Shown: positions 1 through 6,940 of the stretch, piece by piece
Numbering within the stretch: position 1 is the stretch's first letter
Layout of the letters: each line of letters begins with the position of its first letter
NCBI GenBank assembly: GCA_016787605.1
Contig: JAEUUE010000065.1
Span: forward strand, 1 to 34,369
Length of the DNA stretch: 34,369 nucleotides
From: Cyclobacteriaceae bacterium
GTDB lineage: Bacteria; Bacteroidota; Bacteroidia; Cytophagales; Cyclobacteriaceae
Direction of reading: 5' to 3'
Position numbers and translations under genes: made by a program
The notes under the pieces: generated by a model
What the model saw: the letters and a program-made list of their open reading frames with translations, nothing else
What the model was told of the DNA's origin: nothing
Database searches by the model: none

Positions 1-2
1 CT

Positions 3-2099
3 GACTTCCTCTCGCGGGAGTTGCCCGAAGTGGAGGCCACGACGCGAATCGACAACTCCGAGCAGCAGTTTACCGTGGGTGGTACCGTCATTCGTGAGTC
101 GGGCATATACGGCGACAGCAGCTTCTTCCAGGTATTTCCCACGGCATTTCTGGAAGGGTCGCCCAGCCAGCCGCACGCTGGTCCCCGCAGCATCGCTATC
201 TCCGATGCGCTGGCCAGGCGATTATTCCGGGATGCGCAGGCCCAGGGCAAGTATGTCACGCTGGATGGCAAGCGGGAGTTCCTGGTTTCAGCCGTTTACA
301 AGGAATACCCGCGGAACAACAGCCTGTATTACGCAGACTTTGTTTTGCCGTTTCACGCCAAGCCGCGGCAGGCGGATGAGTGGGTGAACTATTTTGTGAA
401 ACTGCTCCCCAACACCGACAAGGTGCAGGTGGAGAAAAAGATCGACACCCATCTGCGAAAAGTATTTGGTCATGATAAGGTCACCTCGTATCTCCATGTG
501 CTCACCGACTGGCGGTTACGCTGGAGCTTTGAGAACGGCAAGCCTTCCGGGGGAAGGATTGTCTACGTGATCATCTTCAACATCACCGGCGCATTCATCC
601 TCCTGATGGCTTGCGTCAACTATGTCAACCTGGCGACGGCCCGGGCGAGCCGCAGGGCGCGGGAGATCGGCGTCCGGAAAGTCACCGGCGCCACCCAGCA
701 GGTACTGGTCAAACAGTTTCTGACCGAGAGCCTCATCCTATCCGGTCTCGCTTCCCTGCTGGCACTCGGACTGGTGGCCATGATACTGCCTGCCGTGCGG
801 TCGTTCCTTAACCTTCCGCTTGTGCTGGAGTGGTCAGATCCTGTTTTGTGGGGAGGCGTGCTGGCAATCACCTCTGCCACCGGACTTACGGCAGGGACGT
901 ATCCTGCCTTTCTGCTTTCCGCTGTTCGTCCCGCCTCCGTGCTGAAGGGCAACGTGTACTCCGCGCTTTCAGGCTCCGGCGTTCGAAAGGCATTGGTCAC
1001 CTTCCAGTTTGCCTTGTCCATCGGGCTCGTTTTCGTGGCCCTGCTGATGTGGAAGCAGACCGGTTTTCTGCTCAGCCGCGATGTAGGTTACGACAAGCAC
1101 AACGTGATCAACGTGTGGTGGCCCACGGATGTGGCGTTGCCCCAGGAGTCGTTCAAGACCGAGCTGGCGCGGCACCCTTCGGTGAAGGCCGTTGCCTTTG
1201 GCGGCGCGAGCCCCATGGAGATCAACGGCTACACCGAGGTGAAGTGGGCGGGCATGCCTGCCGACAAGCCCACGTTCCTCTACGGTGTCACCGTCGACTT
1301 CGACCTTATCCCCACGCTGGGGCTGAAGCTGGTGGAAGGGAGAAATTTTTCACCCGACCGGCCGGCCGACAGCAGTAACTTCATCATCAACCGCAAGGCG
1401 GCCGAGGTGCTGGGTATGCAGAACCCCGTTGGTCAGCACATCAGCTACAGTATGTACCGTGAGACGAAAGGGGAGATCATCGGTGTGATCGACGATTTTC
1501 ACAACGACGACATACATTTGCCCATCGCCCCGGTGGTTTTTGTCGCCGGAAGACCGAAGGAGCTGTTTAACCTTTTCGTCCGTTACGAAGAAGACCAGGC
1601 TGAAGCCGCGGTTGGCAACCTGAAAGCCGCCTTTGCGAAGTTCTATCCCGGCGTCTCGTTTTCTCACAGCTTTCTCGATGACGACTTCGAGATGCAGATG
1701 AACCGGGAGATCTTCCTGGGCAAGATTTCGATGGCCCTTACGGTAATCGCCATCCTCATTGCCGTGCTGGGCCTGTTGGGCCTCACCTTGTTCAGCGTGG
1801 AGCGGCGCACTAAGGAGGTGGCCATCCGCAAGGTACTAGGCGCCACCGTTCCCCAGGTGATGGTCCTGTTCTTCCGGGAGTTCGTGAGGCCCGCGTTGGT
1901 GGCCTTCGTGATTGCCTTTCCTTTGGCCAACTATTTCATCCAGCAATACCTCGAAGCCTTTGCCTACCGGGTTCCGGTGACGGCGCTCACGTTCCTGTCT
2001 ATTGCCGCCGGGTCGTTGGCCGTGATTGGCAGCGTCGTATCCTTTCACACCTACAAGGCAGCCGTAACAAATCCTGTGGAGGCGCTGAAGTGGGAGTGA
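3..2099 (+). CDS. ABC transporter permease, FtsX/MacB type (5' truncated by window edge)
   Basis: This is the inner-membrane permease of an ABC exporter of the MacB/FtsX family, which moves lipophilic or peptide substrates or drives envelope remodelling. The frame is open from base 3 with no start codon before the window edge, so about 100 N-terminal residues, including the first membrane helix, are missing; 698 residues are visible. A periplasmic MacB-type domain comes first. Then come the helix near GAFILLMACVNYVNLATARA, the cytoplasmic motif REIGVRKVTGAT, three more helices, a second periplasmic domain, and a second FtsX domain with the matching motif KEVAIRKVLGAT. The repeated E(I/V)xxRKVxGAT motifs are the family hallmark, and two FtsX domains in about 790 residues is the usual Bacteroidota form. 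The protein ends in NPVEALKWE, a typical tail. The partner ATPase is not in the window. Confidence 0.93.
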   Translation, partial: DFLSRELPEVEATTRIDNSEQQFTVGGTVIRESGIYGDSSFFQVFPTAFLEGSPSQPHAGPRSIAISDALARRLFRDAQAQGKYVTLDGKREFLVSAVYKEYPRNNSLYYADFVLPFHAKPRQADEWVNYFVKLLPNTDKVQVEKKIDTHLRKVFGHDKVTSYLHVLTDWRLRWSFENGKPSGGRIVYVIIFNITGAFILLMACVNYVNLATARASRRAREIGVRKVTGATQQVLVKQFLTESLILSGLASLLALGLVAMILPAVRSFLNLPLVLEWSDPVLWGGVLAITSATGLTAGTYPAFLLSAVRPASVLKGNVYSALSGSGVRKALVTFQFALSIGLVFVALLMWKQTGFLLSRDVGYDKHNVINVWWPTDVALPQESFKTELARHPSVKAVAFGGASPMEINGYTEVKWAGMPADKPTFLYGVTVDFDLIPTLGLKLVEGRNFSPDRPADSSNFIINRKAAEVLGMQNPVGQHISYSMYRETKGEIIGVIDDFHNDDIHLPIAPVVFVAGRPKELFNLFVRYEEDQAEAAVGNLKAAFAKFYPGVSFSHSFLDDDFEMQMNREIFLGKISMALTVIAILIAVLGLLGLTLFSVERRTKEVAIRKVLGATVPQVMVLFFREFVRPALVAFVIAFPLANYFIQQYLEAFAYRVPVTALTFLSIAAGSLAVIGSVVSFHTYKAAVTNPVEALKWE

Positions 2100-2115
2100 G
2101 GCATTGTATCGACGT

Positions 2116-2140
2116 GCTAGGGTGTCAACGTGTCCAGGCT
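2116..2140. repeat. Degenerate octamer-like repeat
   Basis: Just after the permease there are two imperfect 8-bp-spaced units (GGGTGTCA, ACGTGTCC) followed by AGG. They resemble the clearer octamer array at 2477-2500. This match is weak and is listed because the same kind of repeat recurs in the next gap. Confidence 0.3.
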
Positions 2141-2335
2141 TTGATTACCTCACTCTCAAAATCTGATACTCGAGCGCCGGGTTCCTTGGGATAGCGGCCC
2201 CATTTTCTTGGAATGTTCTCCCCGGATTCACTTGGCATGGGACTTACTACTAGGCATAAGGGGTTCAACCCGAAGAGCACGCTTAGATTGTGCAGTCTTT
2301 ACTTAGGACAGGCACAAATCAAAAGTAGTTTAGGT

Positions 2336-2470
2336 ATGAGTGAGAATAGCAATTCGAACAGTGACTCAAAGATGATTGTGGAGCTGAGTTTCTGGTGTTG
2401 CGTGGGTGCCGCGGGCGCCTTCCTGCTGGTAATTGCCAGATTCCTTTTCTACTTCTTTGAGTATTGGTAG
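2336..2470 (+). CDS. Putative 44-residue single-pass membrane peptide
   Basis: No family is recognised. The frame encodes a hydrophilic Ser/Asn-rich head (MSENSNSNSDSK) followed by one strongly hydrophobic segment (about residues 17-41) ending in FFEYW. That is the expected layout of a small membrane protein. The same frame is open further upstream to 2213, but the ATG at 2336 sits two bases after a -7-like TAgtTTAG (2326-2333), and residues before it look like non-coding sequence. It lies alone between the permease and a lipoprotein, in a lower-GC stretch. It could be a chance ORF; the head-plus-helix layout and the nearby promoter-like element are the only support. Confidence 0.35.
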   Translation: MSENSNSNSDSKMIVELSFWCCVGAAGAFLLVIARFLFYFFEYW

Positions 2471-2476
2471 ACCGGA

Positions 2477-2533
2477 AGGTGCTAAGGTGTTCAGGTGCCT
2501 GATTATTTGTGTATCTGGGTGTCTGGGCTGGGT
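2477..2533. repeat. Short octamer tandem repeat array
   Basis: Three consecutive 8-bp units are visible at 2477-2500 (AGGTGCTA, AGGTGTTC, AGGTGCCT). A second loosely 8-bp periodic stretch follows at about 2510-2533 (GTGTATCT, GGGTGTCT, GGGCTGGG). The rest of the 2471-2714 gap holds no convincing gene, only the promoter element at 2690. Confidence 0.55.
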
Positions 2534-2689
2534 GTTTTCTCCCAAGTGCGCAATATTCTTGATCGAATCGCGGTGGCTTGGCACTGACCGTTAGGTTGGT
2601 TGTAAATACGGGCCATTTATTGGTCACCAACGCAGCTGATTAAGAAAGAATGCTTTTAAGTTGTGTAATTTAGCAGCCGGGTTCGTAGG

Positions 2690-2697
2690 TATTTTTG
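2690..2697 (+). promoter_or_regulatory. Bacteroidota-type -7 promoter element
   Basis: TATTTTTG is an exact match to TAnnTTTG, the Bacteroidota primary sigma factor -7 element. It lies 17 nt before the ATG of the lipoprotein at 2715. No good TTTG/TTG element was found 19-20 nt upstream, so the call rests on the -7 element alone. Confidence 0.45.
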
Positions 2698-2714
2698 ACT
2701 TGGCAGAAAGCCGA

Positions 2715-3140
2715 ATGACGCCAGCACCCAGCATACTCTGTTTTTGTTTCCTGGTCTTCCTGTTATCGTGCGAGGATGAAGACTTCCTGTTGTCGAGAGA
2801 CGAAGAAGAGACTAGTGCTCATGGGTTTACGGAGCAAATGTCCCCGATAACCGGTACGGATTTGCCAGGAACCTGTCGCGCAAATGTGAAGCTCACGTTT
2901 GAAGTTGAACATGGAGTTTATAATGGGTGCGGGCAGTATTCCAGGCACGAAACTTTTATAAAGGGCAAGGACATCTATGTCACCTTCTTCGCCAAATATC
3001 CTACTGAAGCCTTCTGTACGAGTAATGCCCCGATTCGCTCAACGAATTACATGTTTATTCCCTCGTCTCCAGGGGAGTATACTTTTCATTTCAAGCAAAC
3101 CGAAACAAAGGAACTCGTCCAGGTACTGGTGGTGATTTGA
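2715..3140 (+). CDS. Orphan lipoprotein (141 aa)
   Basis: A secreted lipoprotein of unknown function. From the ATG at 2715 the protein begins MTPAPSILCFCFLVFLLSCED, a short signal peptide with lipobox LLSC. The mature part starts with an acidic stretch (EDEDFLLSRDEEE) that would keep it off the inner membrane under Bacteroidota sorting rules (inference). The rest looks like one small beta-sandwich: alternating hydrophobic residues, four cysteines that could pair, and a C-terminal strand ELVQVLVVI, with a phrase SSPGEYTFHFKQTET typical of Ig-like strands. The frame stays open 18 codons upstream, but that part does not resemble a leader and would bury the signal peptide. Codon use and GC are lower than in the flanking genes. 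Confidence 0.7.
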   Translation: MTPAPSILCFCFLVFLLSCEDEDFLLSRDEEETSAHGFTEQMSPITGTDLPGTCRANVKLTFEVEHGVYNGCGQYSRHETFIKGKDIYVTFFAKYPTEAFCTSNAPIRSTNYMFIPSSPGEYTFHFKQTETKELVQVLVVI

Positions 3141-3296
3141 CACCAAGGGGGTTTACTTTGCCCCGGGGATGGGCGGAGACTAAATAGACGAGTAGAAATT
3201 GTAAAGGTTAGTTCGAAATCATCCAGATAAAGGCCCGCTGGCCTTGTCGGTATACTATCTCACGGTCTGTTACGTTAGGACATGTAGAAACAACAG

Positions 3297-4070
3297 ATGA
3301 GCATCAAGACGGTATCGTACACTGCTTTTGGCCTGATTCTAGCCGGCTGCACAGGCTTTGAATTTGAGCAAACCGGTAAACGTTTGGTGGAAACAAATCA
3401 CTCCTACGGAGGGTTTTATGCCAGGTTCCATTATGCTAATGAACGGATCGATGAATTGACTTTCCATGGTGGCGACAACAACTGGCAGGAAACTTACTTA
3501 ACGGTGGTCTACCTCGACCCAAAAAGGCCTGAGATTTCCGTTGTTGAGTATTACCCCAATTCCAGTGATCCCATTAGGCGGGACACACTAGTTTATGATG
3601 GAGGCAACCTAACGCATATTGTCAAGTCCTCGCTGGTTGACGGCCTGAAGCGCCAGGACACAGTATTTTTCAGTTATGATGGGGAGAACAAGTTGATTGA
3701 GGCCCGATTCCTGAGTAAACGCTTAACTTTCTCTAATTACCAAAACGGGGATGCGTGCGAGCTGAAGGTATACCAGGATGGGCAACTGGTAGGGAATGTC
3801 GCGATCAAGTATGACAAAGGTAGGTCACCCTTTAGTGAACTTGGGTATCTCAATCTGGTGATCTTTGGTGAAAACTATCTCGAAGGATTTGAGTATTTGA
3901 CCGACCATAACGCTGTCGAGTGGACGGAAATTCGATACGCGGGAGTAACGCTGACATCAACTTCCCTAAATGCCATAGACTACGACCTGCTGTCGAGGCC
4001 ATTGAATATCACGCAAACCCGAGTAGGAGAGTCAGAATTTAAGTTGCAGACTTACTTTAAATATCAGTAA
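3297..4070 (+). CDS. Orphan lipoprotein, 257 aa, RHS/YD-like strand repeats
   Basis: A predicted lipoprotein with no recognised family. The N-terminus MSIKTVSYTAFGLILAGCTG gives a short signal peptide with lipobox LAGC, which supports the ATG at 3297. The mature protein is a series of tyrosine-rich beta strands. They carry phrases like VYDGGNLTHIVKS, FFSYDGENKLIEARF and YDLLSRPLNITQTR, similar to the Y-D-x-x-x-R/N-L strands of RHS/YD and of the calcium-binding-like lipoproteins common in Bacteroidota. It follows the previous lipoprotein by about 160 bp and shares its lower GC. Nothing points to an enzymatic site. It ends convergently with the gamma-glutamyltranspeptidase gene. Confidence 0.72.
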   Translation: MSIKTVSYTAFGLILAGCTGFEFEQTGKRLVETNHSYGGFYARFHYANERIDELTFHGGDNNWQETYLTVVYLDPKRPEISVVEYYPNSSDPIRRDTLVYDGGNLTHIVKSSLVDGLKRQDTVFFSYDGENKLIEARFLSKRLTFSNYQNGDACELKVYQDGQLVGNVAIKYDKGRSPFSELGYLNLVIFGENYLEGFEYLTDHNAVEWTEIRYAGVTLTSTSLNAIDYDLLSRPLNITQTRVGESEFKLQTYFKYQ

Positions 4071-4083
4071 GCCGATCCACCAC

Positions 4084-4102
4084 ACTGTTAGACAATAACA
4101 GT
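4084..4102. terminator. Hairpin between convergent genes
   Basis: ACTGTTA (4084-4090) and TAACAGT (4096-4102) form a perfect 7-bp stem with a 5-nt loop. It is followed by TT and lies in the 80-bp gap where the lipoprotein gene and the GGT gene converge, so it could act in either direction. There is no long T tract. Confidence 0.45.
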
Positions 4103-4150
4103 TTGTCCGCGTCTCTGAAACAACGAACTGGAAAAGTTGCCGGTGTGTCC

Positions 4151-5830
4151 TTAATACCCCCTTGCCTCATCATCACTCCGCGTTCGGTCCGCCCCGCCTT
4201 CGAGCTTGCCATTGGGGAGAACGAGGATGGCGTCGACACGGCCGATGTTGGGTCGGGGCATGAGCTTATGACCGAGGGCCACGAGGGCAAGGCTGTCTTC
4301 TTTGGCTAACGCACCTTTCTCGGGAATAATCGCATCGGGGAGCCACTGGCTGTGAATACGGCGCGCGTCCACGGCCGCCTGCATGCCCATACCGTGCTCG
4401 ACAACGTTCAGAATCACCTGGAAAACGGAGGTAATGATCGTGGAACCGCCAGGTGAGCCTACTACCATGTGAAGTTTGCCATCTTTCTCTACAATGGTCG
4501 GTGACATGGCGCTCAGCATCCTTTTGTTGGGCTCAATCTTGTTGGCGGTACCGCCGGTCACCCCAAACACGTTGGGCACGCCGGGCTTGGAACTGAAGTC
4601 GTCCATCTCGTCGTTAAGGAAAAATCCGGAACCGGCCACCACAACCTTGTTGCCAAACCACAGGTTGAGCGTAGTGGTCACCGCCACGGCGTTGCCGTCC
4701 TTGTCCACCACGCTGAAGTGGGTCGTCTCTTCGGATTCATAACCGGGAATATTGCCGGCGCTGATTTCCGTGCTGGGCGTGGCCTGTTCGGGGTTGAAAC
4801 TGGCCATGCGGTCGGCAATGTACTTGCTGTCAATTAGCTCGGCCACGGGGACTTTGAAGAAGTCAGGGTCACCCATGTACTTGGCGCGATCGGCGTAAAT
4901 GCGGCGCTCGGCCTCCACCATGGCGTGCACGGACTTCGGGGTGTTGAAGCCCCAGTCCTTGAGTGGCAGGGGCTCTACCGCTTTCAGCAGTTGCACCACA
5001 CACAGTCCGCCGCTGGAAGGAGGAGCCATGGAGATGATCTTGTAGTTCTTGTAGTCGGCCACCACGGGGTCGCGCCATACGGACTTGTAGTTCTTCAGGT
5101 CTTGCAGGGTGATCAACCCCTTGCCGCGCCGCATCTCGGCAACGAGATCTTCGGCGGTCTTGCCCTCATAAAAGCCGGCACGCCCGCTGTCGCGGATGCG
5201 CTCGAGGGTGTGGCCCATGTCAATCCACCGGATGGTGTCGCCTTTGGCCCAGGCCCGCATAAGGAACTCGGGCTTCACGGTGTTGTATTTCTCCAGGTCC
5301 TGCTGCAGGCTGTTGATGTCGTTGGCGCCACGCTCAGTGAGGGGGTAGCCGTTCAGGGCCAGGTCGATGGCAGGCTGCACGAGATCTTTCCATGGAAGCG
5401 AGCCATACTTCGCATGTGCCTCCACCATGCCGTCGACGCTGCCGGGCACGCCTGAGGCGAGGTGACCGTACAGGCTCAGGCCTTCAATCACATTGCCGGC
5501 GCTGTCGAGGTACATGTCGGTGGTCGCCGCAGCAGGAGCTTTCTCCCGGAAGTCGAGGGTGGCGGTTGTGCCATCTTTCAGGCGCAGCACCATGAATCCG
5601 CCGCCACCGATGTTGCCGGCCGCAGGAAATACGATCGACAGGGCGAAGTGGGTGGCGATGGCCGCGTCAACGGCGTTGCCGCCCTTCTTCATGATATCGG
5701 TACCGACCTGGGAGGCCAGCGGGTGGGCGGAGACGACCATGGCGGAGTCGGTCACGAGGCCCACGACGGGTTCTTTGGTCTGGCATGCAACGACCGCAAC
5801 GGCAATCAGCAGGAAGAAAAAACGTTTCAT
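4151..5830 (-). CDS. ggt: Gamma-glutamyltranspeptidase, lipoprotein form
   Basis: This Ntn hydrolase cleaves the gamma-glutamyl bond of glutathione and related peptides and transfers the glutamyl group to amino acids, peptides or water. The precursor of 559 residues begins MKRFFFLLIAVAVVACQTK, so it is exported and lipid-anchored at the Cys of VVAC, unlike the soluble periplasmic E. coli enzyme. The autocleavage site and nucleophile is the first Thr of TTHFSVVDKDG (about T369), giving a roughly 190-residue small subunit. Other family signatures are GFFLNDEMDDFSSKPG, PNKRMLSAMSPTIV, GSPGGSTI for the substrate pocket, and the C-terminal SDDEARGY. Length matches the family. It is divergent from a TetR-type regulator 54 bp away, which is the obvious candidate for local control. 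Confidence 0.96.
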   Translation of the reverse strand: MKRFFFLLIAVAVVACQTKEPVVGLVTDSAMVVSAHPLASQVGTDIMKKGGNAVDAAIATHFALSIVFPAAGNIGGGGFMVLRLKDGTTATLDFREKAPAAATTDMYLDSAGNVIEGLSLYGHLASGVPGSVDGMVEAHAKYGSLPWKDLVQPAIDLALNGYPLTERGANDINSLQQDLEKYNTVKPEFLMRAWAKGDTIRWIDMGHTLERIRDSGRAGFYEGKTAEDLVAEMRRGKGLITLQDLKNYKSVWRDPVVADYKNYKIISMAPPSSGGLCVVQLLKAVEPLPLKDWGFNTPKSVHAMVEAERRIYADRAKYMGDPDFFKVPVAELIDSKYIADRMASFNPEQATPSTEISAGNIPGYESEETTHFSVVDKDGNAVAVTTTLNLWFGNKVVVAGSGFFLNDEMDDFSSKPGVPNVFGVTGGTANKIEPNKRMLSAMSPTIVEKDGKLHMVVGSPGGSTIITSVFQVILNVVEHGMGMQAAVDARRIHSQWLPDAIIPEKGALAKEDSLALVALGHKLMPRPNIGRVDAILVLPNGKLEGGADRTRSDDEARGY

Positions 5831-5840
5831 GGAGTAAAGT

Positions 5841-5870
5841 TTTGTCTAATTGAGCCTAAATGTATTATTT
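5841..5870. promoter_or_regulatory. Overlapping divergent promoter elements between ggt and the TetR gene
   Basis: In the 54-bp gap a plus-strand TTTG (5841-5844) is followed after 18 nt by TATTATTT (5863-5870), a partial TAnnTTTG for the regulator. On the minus strand TACATTTA (5857-5864) is a 7/8 -7 element for ggt. The two -7 elements overlap by two bases, so a protein bound here would affect both genes. No clear palindromic operator was seen. Confidence 0.35.
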
Positions 5871-5884
5871 CCGTTCCAATCCCT

Positions 5885-6511
5885 ATGAGCCTCCGCAAAG
5901 AAAAGGCCGCCCGCCTCAAACTGGCCGTCCTCGACCATACCCTCAAGCTGATCGGCCGCCGGCCATTCGAGGATCTCTACGTGGAAGACATCTGCCAGCG
6001 GGTCAAGATCTCGAAGGTGACCCTGTTCAAGTACTTCCCTGTCAAGGAAGACATCCTGGCCTATTACTTCCGCGTGTGGTGCCTGCGCCGCACGGTGGAA
6101 CTGCGGGAAAAGCCGAAGGAGGGTGTCCAGGGAGTAGTCTACCTGTTCGACAAGCTCTCCGAGGACTTCGACCAGCACCCGGGCATTATGCTGAGCGTGG
6201 TCGGTTACCTCTCAAACCCCAAGCGACCGCCGAAGCCGTTCCCGCTCAAAGCGGAGGAGAAGAAACTGCTGTTCCCCGACGTGGCCGACATCCACAATGT
6301 GGAGATCATGAGCATCGAGCAACTGATGGAGAAATTCGCGCTGGAGGGAGTATTCAAAAAAGAGTTTACGAAAACGAGCAACACGAGGGAGATCACCCAG
6401 TTGCTGATGACCTTGTTCTTTGGTTCGCTAGTCACGCTCCAGTTGACGCAGGTGAGTCCGACGAAGCCGATGTTGAGAAGAATGGTGGAGCTGGCGGTGA
6501 AGGGAATGTGA
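5885..6511 (+). CDS. TetR/AcrR family transcriptional regulator
   Basis: A DNA-binding repressor of 208 residues. Residues about 8-55 form the TetR helix-turn-helix domain: helix 1 LKLAVLDHTLKLIGRRPFED, then VEDICQRVKISKVTLFKYFPVKEDIL, where KVTLFKYFPVKEDIL is the classic recognition helix and turn (T-L-F-K-Y-F). The C-terminal two thirds are helical and would bind a ligand and dimerise; ligand not predictable. The frame is open far upstream, but that part is antisense to ggt, and the ATG at 5885 gives a normal TetR N-terminus. It is divergent from ggt, so autoregulation and control of ggt is a reasonable inference. Confidence 0.9.
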   Translation: MSLRKEKAARLKLAVLDHTLKLIGRRPFEDLYVEDICQRVKISKVTLFKYFPVKEDILAYYFRVWCLRRTVELREKPKEGVQGVVYLFDKLSEDFDQHPGIMLSVVGYLSNPKRPPKPFPLKAEEKKLLFPDVADIHNVEIMSIEQLMEKFALEGVFKKEFTKTSNTREITQLLMTLFFGSLVTLQLTQVSPTKPMLRRMVELAVKGM

Positions 6512-6513
6512 AT

Positions 6514-6612
6514 GTTTCACGCGGAGGCGCTAAGGCGCAAGCAAGCCGCAATTGACTTCAACCATACCATACCTTCGCGCCTTAATGGCGTCTTGGCGAG
6601 CTTTGGGTGAAC
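6514..6612. repeat. Imperfect inverted repeat of GC-rich intergenic type
   Basis: TAAGGCGC (6531-6538) pairs exactly with GCGCCTTA (6577-6584), and an outer arm TTCAC (6516-6519 region) can pair with GTGAA near 6607. It occupies the convergent gap between the TetR gene and the small lipoprotein. It resembles dispersed palindromic elements rather than a classic terminator. Confidence 0.4.
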
Positions 6613-6618
6613 AATTAA

Positions 6619-6834
6619 TTATCCTTTCATCCTGACTTTCTTCGCTCCCTGCTTATCCCCGAATGGGTGGAGGTCGACGCGGAGAGGGCCGATCTGCTTC
6701 TTGTGCCACCGGCTCTTTTTGTACCAGGTGTGATGGTACCTCGGCTTGATGACCTTGACGGTGTGATAGGTCTTCGATCCCGACGAGCAGGACCCCAGCA
6801 TCACACAAACCGCAATGGCCAGGAGGTATTTCAT
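6619..6834 (-). CDS. Small basic lipoprotein (71 aa)
   Basis: A short exported lipoprotein of unknown function. The leader MKYLLAIAVCVMLGSCSSGS has lipobox LGSC. The mature part of about 55 residues is very rich in Lys, Arg, His, Trp and Tyr (for example YHHTWYKKSRWHKKQIGP) with no acidic cluster. That composition suggests electrostatic binding to peptidoglycan, LPS or nucleic acid, but no family is recognised. It is alone on the minus strand, convergent with the TetR gene and divergent from the large SUMF1-domain gene at 6941. Confidence 0.75.
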   Translation of the reverse strand: MKYLLAIAVCVMLGSCSSGSKTYHTVKVIKPRYHHTWYKKSRWHKKQIGPLRVDLHPFGDKQGAKKVRMKG

Positions 6835-6883
6835 GCCTGAATAACGTACAAGTTACCAAAACCATTGTATTCTCAGCGCCTCC

Positions 6884-6918
6884 GCGCCTCTGCGGTTAAT
6901 CCCCCATCGCAGAGACGC
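6884..6918. repeat. Inverted repeat in divergent intergenic region
   Basis: GCGCCTCTGCG (6884-6894) and CGCAGAGACGC (6908-6918) form an 11-bp stem with one mismatch and a 13-nt loop. The flanking text (CGCCTCCGCGCCTCTGCGG) resembles the element at 6514-6612. It lies between two divergent promoters, so it is not a normal terminator. Confidence 0.5.
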
Positions 6919-6928
6919 ATAGAAATGC

Positions 6929-6936
6929 TAACTTGA
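6929..6936 (+). promoter_or_regulatory. -7-like element directly before an ATG
   Basis: TAACTTGA matches TAnnTTTG at six of eight positions counting the two free ones, and is followed by four bases (TTTC) and then the ATG at 6941. The same spacing recurs at 30857. If used, the transcript would have little or no leader. Confidence 0.3.
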
Positions 6937-6940
6937 TTTC

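Noticed and set aside
2213-2335. Upstream extension of the 44-residue peptide
   Set aside because: The added residues have no protein-like pattern, and a -7-like element lies inside them just before 2336.
3150-3180. Possible leaderless start after TACTTTGCCCC at about 3154
   Set aside because: The ATG that follows reads only four codons before a stop.
5462-5884. N-terminal extension of the TetR frame into ggt
   Set aside because: It would be antisense to ggt coding sequence. The ATG at 5885 gives a normal TetR start.
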